64,000 nt of DNA from Otis tarda (taxonomy: Eukaryota; Chordata; Aves; Otidiformes; Otididae): the NCBI GenBank assembly GCA_026413225.1, contig CM048557.1, positions 24,034,871 through 24,098,870 on the forward strand, given 5' to 3'. A program made the position numbers and the translations under genes. The notes under the pieces are model-generated. The model ran no database searches. It was not told where the DNA came from and saw only the letters and a list, made by a program, of their open reading frames with translations. Shown in pieces: positions 52,822 to 64,000 of the stretch (position 1 is its first letter; each line of letters starts with the position of its first letter).

Positions 52822-55800
52822 CAAAAGAGAAAAAGATGCATTAAATAGCTCTACCATGAAAAACAGAAACCCAGACACTGAAGTCTAACTCTTCTTATTA
52901 TATCTTGAAAATAAGAATAAATTATTTCTTCATTTACTTCTTTTGGTATAAAATTGCAAGGTAGCTCCTAATATTTCTGAGACTTCCACCGCCTGGACAT
53001 AGGAAAAAAGTGAAAAGTTCAAAACCACTGTGCTTAGCTCATGTAAAACATGAACCATAAACTTCAGAGAAGGACGAACCAGTTGAAAAGATTTTCCATT
53101 CTCCTCACTGAAAAGACTACAGTTATGGTCATATCTGACATATAAAAGCTTATAACAGCTGTTATGAAATATTTTCACAAGACTATGAAGATAGTACAAC
53201 TAAGTACAACATTAATTTAGTTATCTTTTCTCTATGCTGTGATCAACCTATAATGCCATCAGTGGGAATAGGGAATTTTGAAACCATTACACATAATTTT
53301 TAATCCATTAGAATATTTTAGAAAAAGTACAATTACTGTAATAATTTTCATATATTTAGCCCTTTTCAAAGTAAAATAAAATGTCCATCTTATATGGTGA
53401 ATTGAATGGAACTCACTTGCTTTGCTTTTAACAAGTTATTTCTGCATATGGCAAGATTTGTAAGACTTGATGATAATTCCAGAAAGAAAATGATTTGCAC
53501 TATGTATTTGTACAGGACCACAGGTAAACATCTTCAAACTCCATCAAATGAACCGAAGAATAATTCATCCTTTCTCACGAGCCCTCTAGAAAGTGATACC
53601 TTATAATCAAGATTACAGGGGGGTTTTTTGCACTTTTTTTTTACATCACACACCATCTACAATGTGGTTACCTGCAAGAGAAGTTTAATTAGAGTTTTCT
53701 ATCAGTTGTGCTCTGCCCTATAGGACACCCAGGCTTCATTCTTAACATTGTAGTCTCTGGAGCAGTAACAGGCTGCATTGGCACGTTATTTGAGCACCAA
53801 AACAAGAAAGCACAGCACTCCTCTCACTTTATTGCAGACCTCAGTTCATAATTTAAACCGTGATGTTCTCTAACTCTAACTTAATCTTCACAAGTACTGG
53901 GTGATTTATAGAAGTAGGAAGGAGTCAGAAATGATCTCTGTGGTTCCAAGAAGCATACGGAAGATGCTGGGAAAGTCATAACTAATATGGTTTCCATGTA
54001 ACAGATATATACTCACCCAATCAAACATACCAAAATGCTTTTTCTTTATGCTAATTATGAGCAAACAGGAATATCTCATTATTTTGATTAGCCAATAAAA
54101 CCAGATTAACAGTAATAACGTACATATTGTTTAAAACAGTCACTGATGTTATTATGTATTACTCCAAAGAGGAATAGATTGCCACCAACCAAGCGTCTCA
54201 CTTGGCAATACCTGGATCTTTTTTTTCTTAAAGGCTTCCTATCCAGTGTGTAAAAGTTACCTGTTTATAAAACCATGGTGACCATAAATGCTTTCACAAA
54301 TACTGGTTAGAGACTAATCATTATTTCTTAACACGAACCTGTTGATTACAGATGGCCTAGATTTAGGTTTCCTGGAAAGAATTTTTTTCAATTTTCAGAT
54401 AAGTATTGGTCATGGACACAATGTTACTAGCCAGATGGGCAAAGTACAAATCGCACCATGTAATTGCACTGTTTCTGTACAGACTCTATCACAATGCTTA
54501 AAAGAAACCACCAATGAAATTCTCTGATGCACTTTGAAGAAAAAGGCAAAGCTAGGAATCACAACTGCAACATTTTACATTCAGGTCCATCTTTGTCCTC
54601 TATTAAGATTCCCTTAGAGTCTATATTATTTTTCATGTAGTACATCAAAGGATAATGTCTTGCTAAGTGTTTCTTTGAGATTATTATAGAACTTTGGGTT
54701 TCATTCTGTATTATACTTATCAGACTCCTTGCAGGGTGTGATTCATTGTCACATATCTCCACTGTGTCCTCTTTAAATCAGGCCTTCTTACTACAATATT
54801 CACTTGCAACCTTGAGAACTGTGCATCCAACAAGAGATATTTACCCCCTCACCCTAGCAGAAATTCCTTCTTAAATTTACAGAATAGAAGTCTACTGTTC
54901 GGTAGGGTCTCCATCCTGCATGCTATTGCATACAAGAAAGCTCCAAAGAGATTTTGATAAGAACTAAGGATGTTATTTACCTGGCACAGAACCCTGAAAA
55001 CTCACAGCAAGGGTGGTTAAGGAAGAAAATAGGTGAAAAAACATTCAGATATGATATATATGATTCATTTTCCTAATCTAAATTGTCCTAAATACTTCTA
55101 TTCAGTTGCCAACACATAAAGTAGTTTAATTTGGCAGAACTTGTACTTGGAGGATCAAGGTGTCCTGAAGCTGGTTTTCTTATGCAAAGCCTTCCTTTTA
55201 GCTTTCAGTATGCAAGGTATACACCATTCCTATACCAATAAGCTAAATACAGAGAATGTATATAAACAGAAAGGAAAAGGGTGTACATTTCCTATTGCTA
55301 AAGGAGTCTGAGTGTAAATTAATGTAAACTCATTACTCTACAGGGAGTCTAATTGTTATGTAAATTACAGTAACCTATCCTCTCCGCTGATTTGGTTGAC
55401 TTACTTCTGGTTTTTTTAAAGCAAAATCCTCAGACTTCTTCCTGTGAGTTACTCTGTTAACAGCACTTTGATTTCATTTTGCACATAGGGATACAGCTCT
55501 GATTATAGGTATTATAGACAGCAAAACATACTTCACATTTATGTCTAGAAGTACCAGAACAACTGAACTGGAAACCCCTAGCTTTGGTATAAAGATGAAT
55601 TTTCTTATTGATAGATATAAATAACAAAAAAGAAAAAAAAAGAACAAACTTTTCAGCTTTGTCTAATAAATTGATAACTGAAAATCCTTGCAGAACTTCT
55701 CCTGGCATTGTGAAATACATCTTGAGATATAATAGAGATAATTGAAAACATCATTAGAAGGAATGATCTTAATTTTGCATTAAAAGTCAAACAGCCTTGT

Positions 55801-55999
55801 TTGCCAGTATGCTGCTTACATAAACTAAAAGGAAAACTATGCTATTCTTCAGTAATGATCCAAAATGGTGTAATTATTCTCTTTAAAGTGATTGTCTTTT
55901 GGACCATCACAGCAGAATACCATAAGAATTTTAACAGACTTTTGATATTTAAAACCACGCTAAAAATGAGCTATATCCAAGTACAGAAAAAAACAATTT
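52822..55999. other. Unique AT-rich sequence downstream of LRRC4C
   Basis: No repeat family or further exon recognised between the CR1 fragment and the presumed end of the LRRC4C transcript. Confidence 0.55.
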
Positions 56000-56678
56000 T
56001 TTATTTATAATCTTAGTTTAGTGTTTGAACTACAAATTCTGGTTCTAGAATTGTTTAAAATATCATGGGTTTTAAAGGTTTTCACAAGTAAATTAATTTC
56101 TTGGAGTTTTGTTTTTTTTTTTACTTCCATTTTTTTCACAGAATGGTGCTTTCGGTAAATACAGAGCAAATCATTACATGGAAAAAAAAAGTTTTGCTTG
56201 TTTGTTTTTCTCACATGTAAAGTTGCTATTATTATTCCATTCTCTATTGAATAATTTCAAAAAAGGCATGAGAAAACAAAAGAAAAAAAAAGAGAAAAAG
56301 TGACAAAATAGACCGAATCTCACCACTAGAATTCACCATAAAAATTCCCAAAGTGTAACAGAATTCTTACAAAATTTCCTAGACCAGTTCTTTTAGGGAA
56401 TCAAGATCTCCTATGAAAAATATGGCAAATGGGAATCAGGGTAGGCTGGGGAGGAAAAAGGGAATGAGGAGGGTAAATAAGTGCAGCAAAAACAGGTTCT
56501 GAGGAATACACATAATTTTGTCTGCTTTAGATCACAATAGAATTTTTAATAAATAAATTTCTTTTTCTTTGTAAAGACACTTTTTTGAAACAGTAGATTT
56601 AGCCCAGTCATTTGTGTCATTTGTTTTATAAACCATCATTTGTTGTCCCCGCCCCCACCCCATAATGTCATAAATGTT
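56000..56678 (-). other. LRRC4C: Probable LRRC4C 3' UTR
   Basis: The region after the TAA stop is AT-rich and has no other gene. An AATAAA hexamer on the minus strand at 56005-56000 is followed by T/GT-rich sequence, a plausible polyadenylation site giving a 3' UTR of about 0.7 kb. A weaker ATTAAA at 56550-56545 could give a shorter form. The real end may lie further downstream. Confidence 0.45.
56647..56661 (-). promoter_or_regulatory. LRRC4C: G-rich element early in the LRRC4C 3' UTR
   Basis: In the mRNA sense this reads GGGGTGGGGGCGGGG, starting 17 nt after the stop codon, in an otherwise AU-rich UTR. It could fold as a two-tier RNA G-quadruplex. Function is inference. Confidence 0.45.
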
Positions 56679-58595
56679 TTAGATTTGAGTCTCTTGTACA
56701 TTGTCTTTTGAGTTCATTCGGATCAATAACGGTTCATGCACTGAACTGTGTATTGAATTTATTGTGTTAACTGTTGTTGTGTGGTTGAAAGGAGACTTAT
56801 AAGAGTTATAGTGATTTAGGTGCTCATGCTCTATTGCTGGCATGGGCAAGTGACTCTCTATGGGTGTGTCACCTGTAAGCTCATCATCCACATTAATGAT
56901 CTCTACAGTCCGTGTCGGAGCATGATGGTTCTGCCGGTGATGCTGTTTCCTCATTTTGTAGAAAATTACCAGCATCACAGCAGCCATGAGAGTGATAGCC
57001 ACAAAACAACCAATTATGATTTTGGTAGTCTTCATAACCTCATCTATTCCTGGGATCCCGTTGTTTGCGTCCGTCACAGGAATGGTGAATGTTTTTTCTG
57101 TTGATCTTGTGCTCTGTGGAGTGAGTGAGGTTGTCATGTTAGTGGTCTCCCAGTTGGTAACTGGTGTGGGCCCAACCTGCTCTGTGGTCTGTGCCTCATC
57201 CTGAGAAGGTTCCACAGTCTCTACTGTGACGGTTGAAAAGTACGTGTAACCAGGGTTATCCAGGGCAGTAACATTCAGTGTGGCAGAAGCTGTGGTATTC
57301 CCAACAGAGTTACTCACCATGCACGTATACAAACCCGTGTCTTGCACAGTTACCTTTGTAAAATTTAATGTGCCATCACTGAGCACAGCAATCCGAACTC
57401 TGTATGCCCCATGCGTCATAACAGATCCATTTGGAGTAATCCAAGATACAGAGGTCAGGGAGGTTGATGCCCGGCATTTCATCTCTGCAGCCATGCCTTC
57501 TGTGACATTGAGGTCTGCTGGTGGCTCCACTATGACTGGAGCATAACACGTAAAGTAATTCAGGTCCAGCTCACCAATGTACCTTCCTTTTAAACTGGGA
57601 GGCGTGTGGCAACGGGCACAGCATGCAGTATTGGAGGGTGCCTTGTCTTTAATCCACCAGCTAAGCCAAAGGATATCACAGTTGCAGTTCCAAGGATTGT
57701 GATGCAAGTGGATCCTTTCTAGACGGAGCGGTGTGAACAGGTCATGAGGCAGTAGTGTTAGATTGTTGTGTGCCAGATTGATCTCTACAAGTGACTGCAG
57801 GTTATCAAAAGCATTCCTTTCTATCACTTGAATCTGGGACTGTATCATCCACAATTTCTGAAGATGCATTAACCCTTGGAAAGAACCTGGCCGGATGGCA
57901 GTCAGGTGATTCCCAGAAAGATCTAACTCATCCAATTTTACAAGTGGAGTGAGGTTAGGGATCTCTCGAAGGTTACACATGGCAAGGTTCAAATACCTCA
58001 AGTTGGACAGACCTTCAAAGGCACCTTCTGAGATGTATGACAGCCTTTTCAATTCCCCCAAATCCAACCTCCGGAGAGAAGGGATTCTGTTAAAAGCATA
58101 AGAAGGGATGCTCTCAATGGGGTTGTTTCTCAACCACAGTTCCTTCAGTTTTGACAAGTATACAAAAGCCCCATTTGGGATAGTGGTCAGACGATTGTCA
58201 AAGAGTTCCAAAGTATTGAGATTGGCCAGACCATTGAAAGCCCCTATTTCAATTGTTCTGATGTGATTCCTGCTGAGCTGCAGGATTTCTAGGTGCCTCA
58301 GATGCTTGAAGCTATTAACTTTAATGATTTGGATCTGGTTCTCATGGAGATTGAGTAACCGGGTGTTGGTGGAGATGCCGTCTGGCACGTCTCTCAGATT
58401 TTTCCGTACACAAATCACTTTACTGAACTGGTTGCTGCAGGAGCAGACAGAAGGGCAAGTTTGAGCCCTCACTAGACCAGCCACCACAAGAAGCTGAAGA
58501 GCCAACAACACCACAAGCAGGGGGTCAAATAGGGCCCTGTTAAACCTAGGACCTATCATTATCTGCTGTGGATGTAAGGTCATCTTGTTCAACAT
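56679..58595 (-). CDS. LRRC4C: LRRC4C / netrin-G ligand 1 (NGL-1), synaptic adhesion protein
   Basis: A complete 638-residue type I membrane protein in one exon. Family members sit on the postsynaptic membrane, bind axonal netrin-G1 through their leucine-rich repeats and recruit PSD-95-type scaffolds. Visible in order: hydrophobic signal region (residues 24-44), LRRNT cysteine cap (C47, C51, C53, C62), nine leucine-rich repeats (about 77-297), LRRCT cap (NPWNCNC at 300-306, C325, C326, C329, C350), one C2-type Ig domain (about 353-443, C374 and C425), a Thr/Ser-rich stalk, a transmembrane helix (about 526-546) and a cytoplasmic tail ending in the PDZ ligand ETQI. Sequons include N278, N363, N389, N411, N433, N441 and N486. 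The start MLNKM matches the annotated mammalian start, but Met5 has a better context. Odd: the last repeat is one residue short at 290-292 (TPLRLERI where the pattern needs L-x-x-L), and LRRCT-Ig substitutions are clustered. Confidence 0.98.
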   Translation of the reverse strand: MLNKMTLHPQQIMIGPRFNRALFDPLLVVLLALQLLVVAGLVRAQTCPSVCSCSNQFSKVICVRKNLRDVPDGISTNTRLLNLHENQIQIIKVNSFKHLRHLEILQLSRNHIRTIEIGAFNGLANLNTLELFDNRLTTIPNGAFVYLSKLKELWLRNNPIESIPSYAFNRIPSLRRLDLGELKRLSYISEGAFEGLSNLRYLNLAMCNLREIPNLTPLVKLDELDLSGNHLTAIRPGSFQGLMHLQKLWMIQSQIQVIERNAFDNLQSLVEINLAHNNLTLLPHDLFTPLRLERIHLHHNPWNCNCDILWLSWWIKDKAPSNTACCARCHTPPSLKGRYIGELDLNYFTCYAPVIVEPPADLNVTEGMAAEMKCRASTSLTSVSWITPNGSVMTHGAYRVRIAVLSDGTLNFTKVTVQDTGLYTCMVSNSVGNTTASATLNVTALDNPGYTYFSTVTVETVEPSQDEAQTTEQVGPTPVTNWETTNMTTSLTPQSTRSTEKTFTIPVTDANNGIPGIDEVMKTTKIIIGCFVAITLMAAVMLVIFYKMRKQHHRQNHHAPTRTVEIINVDDELTGDTPIESHLPMPAIEHEHLNHYNSYKSPFNHTTTVNTINSIHSSVHEPLLIRMNSKDNVQETQI

Positions 58596-58599
58596 TCAT
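58546..58599 (-). promoter_or_regulatory. Overlapping upstream ORF at the LRRC4C start
   Basis: An ATG at 58599-58597 lies 4 nt before the main start in another frame and opens a 17-codon ORF ending at a TAG at 58548-58546, inside the LRRC4C coding sequence. The upstream ATG has A at -3, whereas the main ATG has U at -3 and Met5 has A at -3. Leaky scanning would therefore be needed to reach LRRC4C. Overlapping uORFs of this kind usually lower translation; that effect here is inference. Confidence 0.6.
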
Positions 58600-58637
58600 A
58601 ATTTATTTGGTGTCGGTCCTTCTGGAGTTTGAATAGC
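58596..58637 (-). other. LRRC4C: LRRC4C 5' UTR part of the coding exon
   Basis: The 42 nt between the splice acceptor and the start codon begin GCTATTCAAACTCCAGAAGG. The preceding intron end is CTCCTCCTCCTTTCTTTCTTTCAG, a strong polypyrimidine tract with the AG at 58639-58638. This fits the family, where the whole protein is encoded in the last exon and earlier exons are non-coding. Confidence 0.8.
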
Positions 58638-59989
58638 CTGAAAGAAAGAAAGGAGGAGGAGAACATTAAATTAATCTCAAATATTTAAGCGTACTCCCTA
58701 AACAAAGACATCTCAAGTCCTTTCAGTCCTCTACAAATTTCATGAAAATCTGCAGAGAGAATAGCTATAGAAATTCTAATATTTTGTTTCCTGTACATCT
58801 ATGTTTGTCAACTGCAATTGGCAATGAAATAAGAAAAAGCCAGACACTAGCTTTTCCTGCTCATTCCAATGTGTAACGCATGTAGCTGACGGCATATAAG
58901 AAGTTCAACCACAGTGGATACCTAAAAGAAATGTTGTGACTCAGGGGGGAGAGTTGAACGAAGTGACAAGGGCCTCAAAAGGCAAAAATTAGTGAGATAG
59001 GAATCATCAGAATATTCAAGGTGCTAACCTTCTTGACACACTATAAGACAAGACAATAGATAATACAAAGAGCAAGTGAAGACTCCTGTTTTGTATGGAT
59101 AAAAATCTGTGTCTATACAAATGTGATTCCTGCATCAGAGTTAACTAGAAGTAAAGCCTTTAATACTCAATGTAGCAGGTCACGCAAATGTCAGGGCAAG
59201 ATGCTGCCTACTTCAAATTAAAAAAAAAATAAAATACAAAAGAAACATGCTGAGCATCAATTCTTCCCTACTGTTAAACAGCATCATCCAATTTCATGAT
59301 ATTTCCTCCTCAATTCTTTTGTTTGGCACCAGCAGCAAAGAAACACTCATTAGTAAATATATGCTGAACATAGAAATAAGAATAGCCATTTAAATGCTGA
59401 AAAATGTCTCTGTAGCTTCAGGGTTGGCAGTTTCATTGGCATCTCTAAAAAAATCATACAGGTCTTACTGTAAAGGAAAAAAAAGACCTTTACACTACAA
59501 TGATTACCATTTTAAGAATTTCAGTACTGATTCATTTATGGTAGTTCTTAAAGCCCCCAGCCCACAGTTCATTTTCAGTCCGCTGCTCACTGCAAGGTCC
59601 CTTTGCTGTAGAGATTAATGAAATTTCCTATAAATCAGCCAAAAGTGAAGTCTTAGAAATTACAGCAAGCTTGAAGCATATTTATCACTTAGAGAACCCA
59701 GATGCATAATACATGTATTCAGTAAAATAAAATACTATTTCCACTCCAGGCTCCAACTTCTTTCATTTTGTGTAAAAAAAAAGCTATCTTTCTTTAAAAA
59801 AATACAGGAAAAAGTATATTAACTTGCACCTCACAGCAATTCATTTAATGAAAGACTTGTTTTCTAATTATATATTCAGATAATATGTTTTTGATAATTC
59901 ATGTCTTCCTTTTAAAAAAAAAACTTGTTATAATGGTTCAGAGCTAGCAAGTATTCTCATCTCACTTTTAATGATTTACTGCAGAGAAA

Positions 59990-60190
59990 GGCAATATAAT
60001 GGTTAAAAACCTGTGACTGGGAATTGTAAAGTCCGGGCTTATCTGTTTGTTTGATCTGCTCTGTAACTGATATTTATAAAACATCATTTGTGTTATGAAA
60101 GAGTCATTAAACTAATGTGTTTTGCAACCTTAAGCAAGTCACTCTTCTTCTCTCTCTGTGGCTTACACTTCTGTCATGCAACTGTGGAGA
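59990..60190 (+). repeat. MIR-like SINE relic in the LRRC4C intron
   Basis: The order of words follows the MIR consensus as I recall it: GCAATATAATGGTTAAAAAC (gtatagtggttaagagc), then a GTCCGGGCTTATCTG and GATCTGCTCTGTAACTGA part (gggttc...ctctgccacttac), then TGCAACCTTAAGCAAGTCAC (gaccttgggcaagtcac) and TTCTCTCTCTGTGGCTTACA (cctctctgtgcctca). About 45 bp of AT-rich sequence separate the tRNA-like and core halves. An old amniote SINE, inserted antisense to LRRC4C. Confidence 0.55.
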
Positions 60191-61726
60191 ACCCTGTGGC
60201 TGTAGTGTTAGATGTTACTGCTCCCACCTCTCCATTCCTTCCCTCTGCCAGCAATTGTACTTCTGAACATCAGCCTCATGGATTTAGCATAATGTACCAG
60301 ACTAGATGAGGGTACCTTTCTTTTTAGTGCAGGTTTACAAGGTCACTTATCTCTTCAGAGGTGCTGAACACAATATACGGAGAAACACTCTCAAACCAAT
60401 CACTAAAATTCAAGTTCCCTTATACCAAAAATCCAACTGTAGTAAAACTGTCTGCAAAAAGGGGGTGAAAAGGACCTAGTTACAATCGTTCTTACACTGT
60501 CATGAAAACAAATTTGCCCATTATGGTCAAAAGAATTATATCAGTAAGTCTAATCTCAATTTCAGGCTCCTTGGTTGAGATCTGTGATCCATTAATTTTG
60601 CTGTTGAATAGTAAACAACCATCTTCTGTGATAGTTAATGTGATTGTATTAGCATTTTTTATTGTCTCTATTTTTTTTTTTTATTATTTAGTTGATTTGT
60701 CTTTTCTTTCCTTTCTCATTTTTTAAATTCTTCTAAAACTTACCCCTAAGGATGTGGACTGAATAATTAATTCCATTAACAAGTAATAAAATAGATATAG
60801 AAACACACCAAACCAATTGCAATGGTGCAATGTTATTGTCTTCACTGGAACCAAGATGAGAATTCAGCCCTCTACATCCAGCTTTAGAGCTGCTAGTTAT
60901 CATTGTTATGGCTGGTGTGACAACAGAAGCAGATGTGGCTGGTAGAGATACAGGAATCTTTGTTCTATCTCAGACCCATTAACTATTAAAGGCCAGCTTT
61001 GTAAGACACCATATGGTTGCTCTACTTTTCTTCTTGCCACTCTCATTCCTGTATCCTGGATACCCTGAAGGATCAGGAAAACACTGGGATTTGTAGAACA
61101 AAAAAGGACAGGAAAAATAAGAAAGGTCATGAGAGAGTAAGTGCCCTCAACATCAGCCAGAGTATGCATAAACTCCCTTCAGTTGCTTCTTTGCCAGCCT
61201 CCATAAAGCTGATGATGTCAAACCATGCAGCAAGCACTCCCAAGGCACTTCCCTCCTGTTCCAACTTCTTGCACCTGATGGTATCTCCCACCATTCCCTT
61301 CACCTACTCCTTTATCCAGAAAATCTTCCCTTTCCATCACCACACACACGTTCCATGGGTAAAAAAAAAAAAAAAAAGAAAGACATTTTACTTGAATACA
61401 GTACTTCATTATAACAAGTAAATTATCTGGTCACGAGACTGATTAACAAAAATTTTTCAACTCAAACCAAAATGTTTCCATGTCTCAGTTGCAAAAAGAA
61501 TTTTAAAATAAATTCTTCCAGTTTATCTTCTTAAAATAAATTCTCTATATTCCTCCCATTTTTTTTTGTTATTGACTCAAACAATGAATCAGTCACATAG
61601 AACAGCTCTTTCTTTGTGCTGAAGGCCAAAATTGTCTGTGGCTTTTATGTTCACCTTTTTCCCCAGTCCTGTGCTAGGGATGTCTCAATCAAACATACGC
61701 CTCAGAATTATGATCTATCAAATACC

Positions 61727-61770
61727 CTCAGGGAATTCTGTGAAACTCAGGGAATTCTGTAACCCTCAGG
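61727..61770 (+). repeat. 19-bp tandem duplication, 2.3 copies
   Basis: CTCAGGGAATTCTGT occurs at 61727-61741 and 61746-61760, and a partial CTCAGG at 61765-61770, all with a 19-bp period. Confidence 0.85.
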
Positions 61771-63395
61771 TTTCTGCAAAATTCAAATCTGTGTGTACTT
61801 CAAATACAAGCTTGGTAACTGACTACTTATTAGCTGCTTTGAGTATATAATTTTGAAGACAGGATCACCATTTTGTGAGACGCGGACGGAAAGTTCTATA
61901 TATGTTTTCATATGTATTGGTGTGTTTATTTTCTATGTTTCTAAGCTGTATCTTTTTTAATATATAAGTATAGAAAAACTGTTGCCATTCCTCTGGTACG
62001 CTTTCTGGGAGGCAATGAGAGAAAATCTTAGCTTTTGTAGCTACCATTTGATTTAACTTCGGATTTATTTACATTACTGAACTTTTTTCCCTCTTCTTTG
62101 GTAATACAGGAAGCAAAATGCAGCATTTAGCATAAGACCACACTAACTGGGCTTGGTGCTGTTAAATACAGGGGAGCTGATGATTCATAAAAACCACCAT
62201 GACTAGCAGAAAATATGCTAGGCAACACCTTGCAAGTCCTCACTTCCAGCTGGTGAGCTTTGTCTGAGGCAGACATACTGCGGTGAGATTCCTAATGGCA
62301 GTAGGAATGTATTAAAAAGATCCTTTCTCTTATACTGGTGGTTTTCCACAGTTTAGAGCTTAAGTATTCAGGAAGTCTTGGTGCAGCCATTTCACATCAG
62401 GGTAACTTTAAATCACAAATATCCTGGAAAAAAAAAATTAGCCAGCACAAAAACACAGTGGAAAATTCATTTAAAGCCTTGAAGAACATTATGGAAATAT
62501 TTTAATGGGCTTTACATAAAGACCCATCTGGAACTCTGTACTAGAGTAATTTGCTATTCAGTATCTGTCTATTATGCTAAAGACACAAGAAGGTTTAGCT
62601 TTATAAATCCACACATGGAACACAGACCATCAACCAGCTTCTTTAGTCTTCGTTGACAACTCTTTGTCTTCTAAGCAATTTTTCCCCCCTTCATTCTTCT
62701 AGTACCAAAATATCAACTCTATGGTCAACTCTATAACACTAGTGCCCTCTACTGTATAGATTTAAAATGTACTTTAAAATGCTACAAATTTCCTTACTGC
62801 ACAGTCCGTTCCTCAGACACCATACAATCATTCAATGTGTTTCCAAACATGACCTTAAGTCTGCCTGTGGCGTCACTATAATTACCAAAGCATATATCAT
62901 CTGTCATTTTAGTACACCAATGTATATTCTCTTTATGGCCATGGAGACATACATATACCTATATGGAGAGTTATTTGTTTTGTTTTCTATTTCCACAGAA
63001 CTCAAAAAATCTTTTTTTCAAATTGACATTTGATCTGCATGTTCTCCTCTCTATAGCTTATCTGATACTTAGTCTCAATGTACGACACATTTTCCTTTGA
63101 GCAAAAAGCATTGCCCTCTCAAGATCCAATGTAGAAGACAAAGCAAGTAATGACAAAGCTAATCTACCTCTCCAGATATGCACAGCATAGCTTTCCTTAG
63201 GGACAGCTTGAAGGATGCAGTAGTTATGCTATTGAAAGTTAACTTTGCCATATGTGTATGCAGAGCTGTCTTTCTTATGGGCATTGTAATGGAAACTGCA
63301 ATTTGTTCTGCTTTTTTTTTTTGTAATTAGGTCTTAGGCCTGATGTGCTTTGATCTTTCTTTGTTATTTTACCAGGAGAAAGTGACTATACTCAC

Positions 63396-63708
63396 TCTGA
63401 TCTCTGAAGGATTTTCCAGTATCCGTGGGCTTTGATTACAAACGAGAACTTCTACACCATTCCCAAAGATCTGCCTAATGAGGTATGGCAGGTAGCAAAG
63501 ATATTTTCCCAAGCTCCAGTGACCCTTAGCTGGATCACTGGCAGTACAAGTTGCTGCTGGCAACTTATACTTAGCTTTCTGTATAGTCTGCGGGTCTATG
63601 AATAACTGTCTCAGCAGTGGAGCGGTGCAGCGCAAAGACCATGGCCTTTTCCCAGTATATGGTTTATGATACAGTATGATCTAACACACTTTGGTCGATG
63701 CTGTACAT
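63396..63708 (-). other. Candidate non-coding exon upstream of LRRC4C
   Basis: On the minus strand a good acceptor (TTATTTTTTAATGACAG, AG at 63710-63709) and a strong donor (GTGAGTATAG from 63395) bracket 313 nt that are GC-richer than the flanks. An 88-codon frame (63635-63369) runs through most of it, but its peptide has no recognisable domain. It lies 4.8 kb before the LRRC4C coding exon on the same strand. This could be a 5' UTR exon or chance splice-site matches. Confidence 0.22.
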
Positions 63709-63793
63709 CTGTCATTAAAAAATAAGATGTGATGCTATATGTCACTGCGTTGAAAATATAGATGGAATCTATCAGATATCAGGTAATTAAACT

Positions 63794-63865
63794 ATCACAG
63801 TAAAATTAAATCATCACAAGTACTTCACGGTTAAATCTCAACCAATCACAGTTAAATCATCACAA
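63794..63865 (+). repeat. Degenerate tandem duplication
   Basis: An ATCACAGT...TTAAATCATCACAA motif occurs at 63794-63819 and again at 63845-63865 with a 51-bp offset and a related TTAAATCTCAACC between. Confidence 0.65.
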
Positions 63866-64000
63866 CTCTTCATCAGCCATGTGACAGAAAATTTCAGGAT
63901 GAGGAGCATTCAAATCCCTTTTTACAACATTTTTCAGGTTGACAAATATGTCGATGCATTCAGAAAAATGCACCTTTGCTTCAGTTTAATAGCACACTTA

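Larger units (their letters stand above)
58640..63395 (-). other. LRRC4C: LRRC4C intron
   Basis: AT-rich sequence 5' of the coding exon with no further coding exon recognised. It holds the MIR-like relic at 59990-60190, an A run at 61361-61377 and a short 19-bp tandem duplication at 61727-61770. The open frames at 61017-61421 and 60502-60726 show no domain. Confidence 0.6.

Noticed and set aside
56820-57546. Open frames on the plus strand opposite LRRC4C (56820-57104, 56986-57204, 57280-57546)
   Set aside because: They are antisense shadows of the LRRC4C coding sequence with no domain or promoter of their own.

Overview
The window looks like bird nuclear DNA, AT-rich and gene-poor. It is littered with CR1 LINE fragments carrying the avian 3' end (GGACTAGATGAT...TTCCAACC followed by short ATTCTATG-type repeats), plus one avian-type retroviral LTR. 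CR1-J/E-like sequence at 2641-3540 suggests Neoaves rather than a landfowl, but this is inference. No bacterial, plasmid or CRISPR features are present.

The only protein-coding gene I can support is LRRC4C (netrin-G ligand 1, NGL-1) on the minus strand at 56679-58595. All 638 codons lie in one exon, with an acceptor at 58638-58639 and a short upstream ORF overlapping the start. Positions 58640-64000 are the preceding intron, possibly holding one non-coding exon near 63.4-63.7 kb. Positions 1 to about 56000 are the gene desert downstream of LRRC4C. The protein matches the vertebrate family closely in its leucine-rich repeats, but it has lost one residue in the last repeat and carries a cluster of substitutions in the LRRCT-Ig region.

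Layout: 0-4.5 kb is a repeat cluster (CR1 minus, truncated LTR plus, CR1 plus, CR1 minus, the last two tail to tail). 4.5-30 kb is mostly unique AT-rich sequence with CR1 pieces at 12.0 and 19.3-20.0 kb, a strong 103-nt nested hairpin at 11.1 kb and a perfect TATA-rich palindrome at 17.5 kb. 30.1-31.0 kb is a very old CR1/L3-like LINE relic with a younger 1.1-kb CR1 directly after it. 32-47.6 kb is unique sequence with a possible regulatory cluster (paired TATA-like motifs, AP-1, RFX X-box) at 35.25-35.37 kb and weak MIR-like relics. CR1 pieces lie at 47.6-48.2 and 52.4-52.8 kb, then LRRC4C and its intron, which holds a MIR-like SINE relic at 60.0-60.2 kb.

I found no convincing new multi-gene system. 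The best leads are the 11.1-kb hairpin, the lineage changes in LRRC4C, the LRRC4C upstream ORF, the X-box cluster and the candidate upstream exon. Comparisons with human LRRC4C and with repeat consensus sequences are from memory; no search was run.
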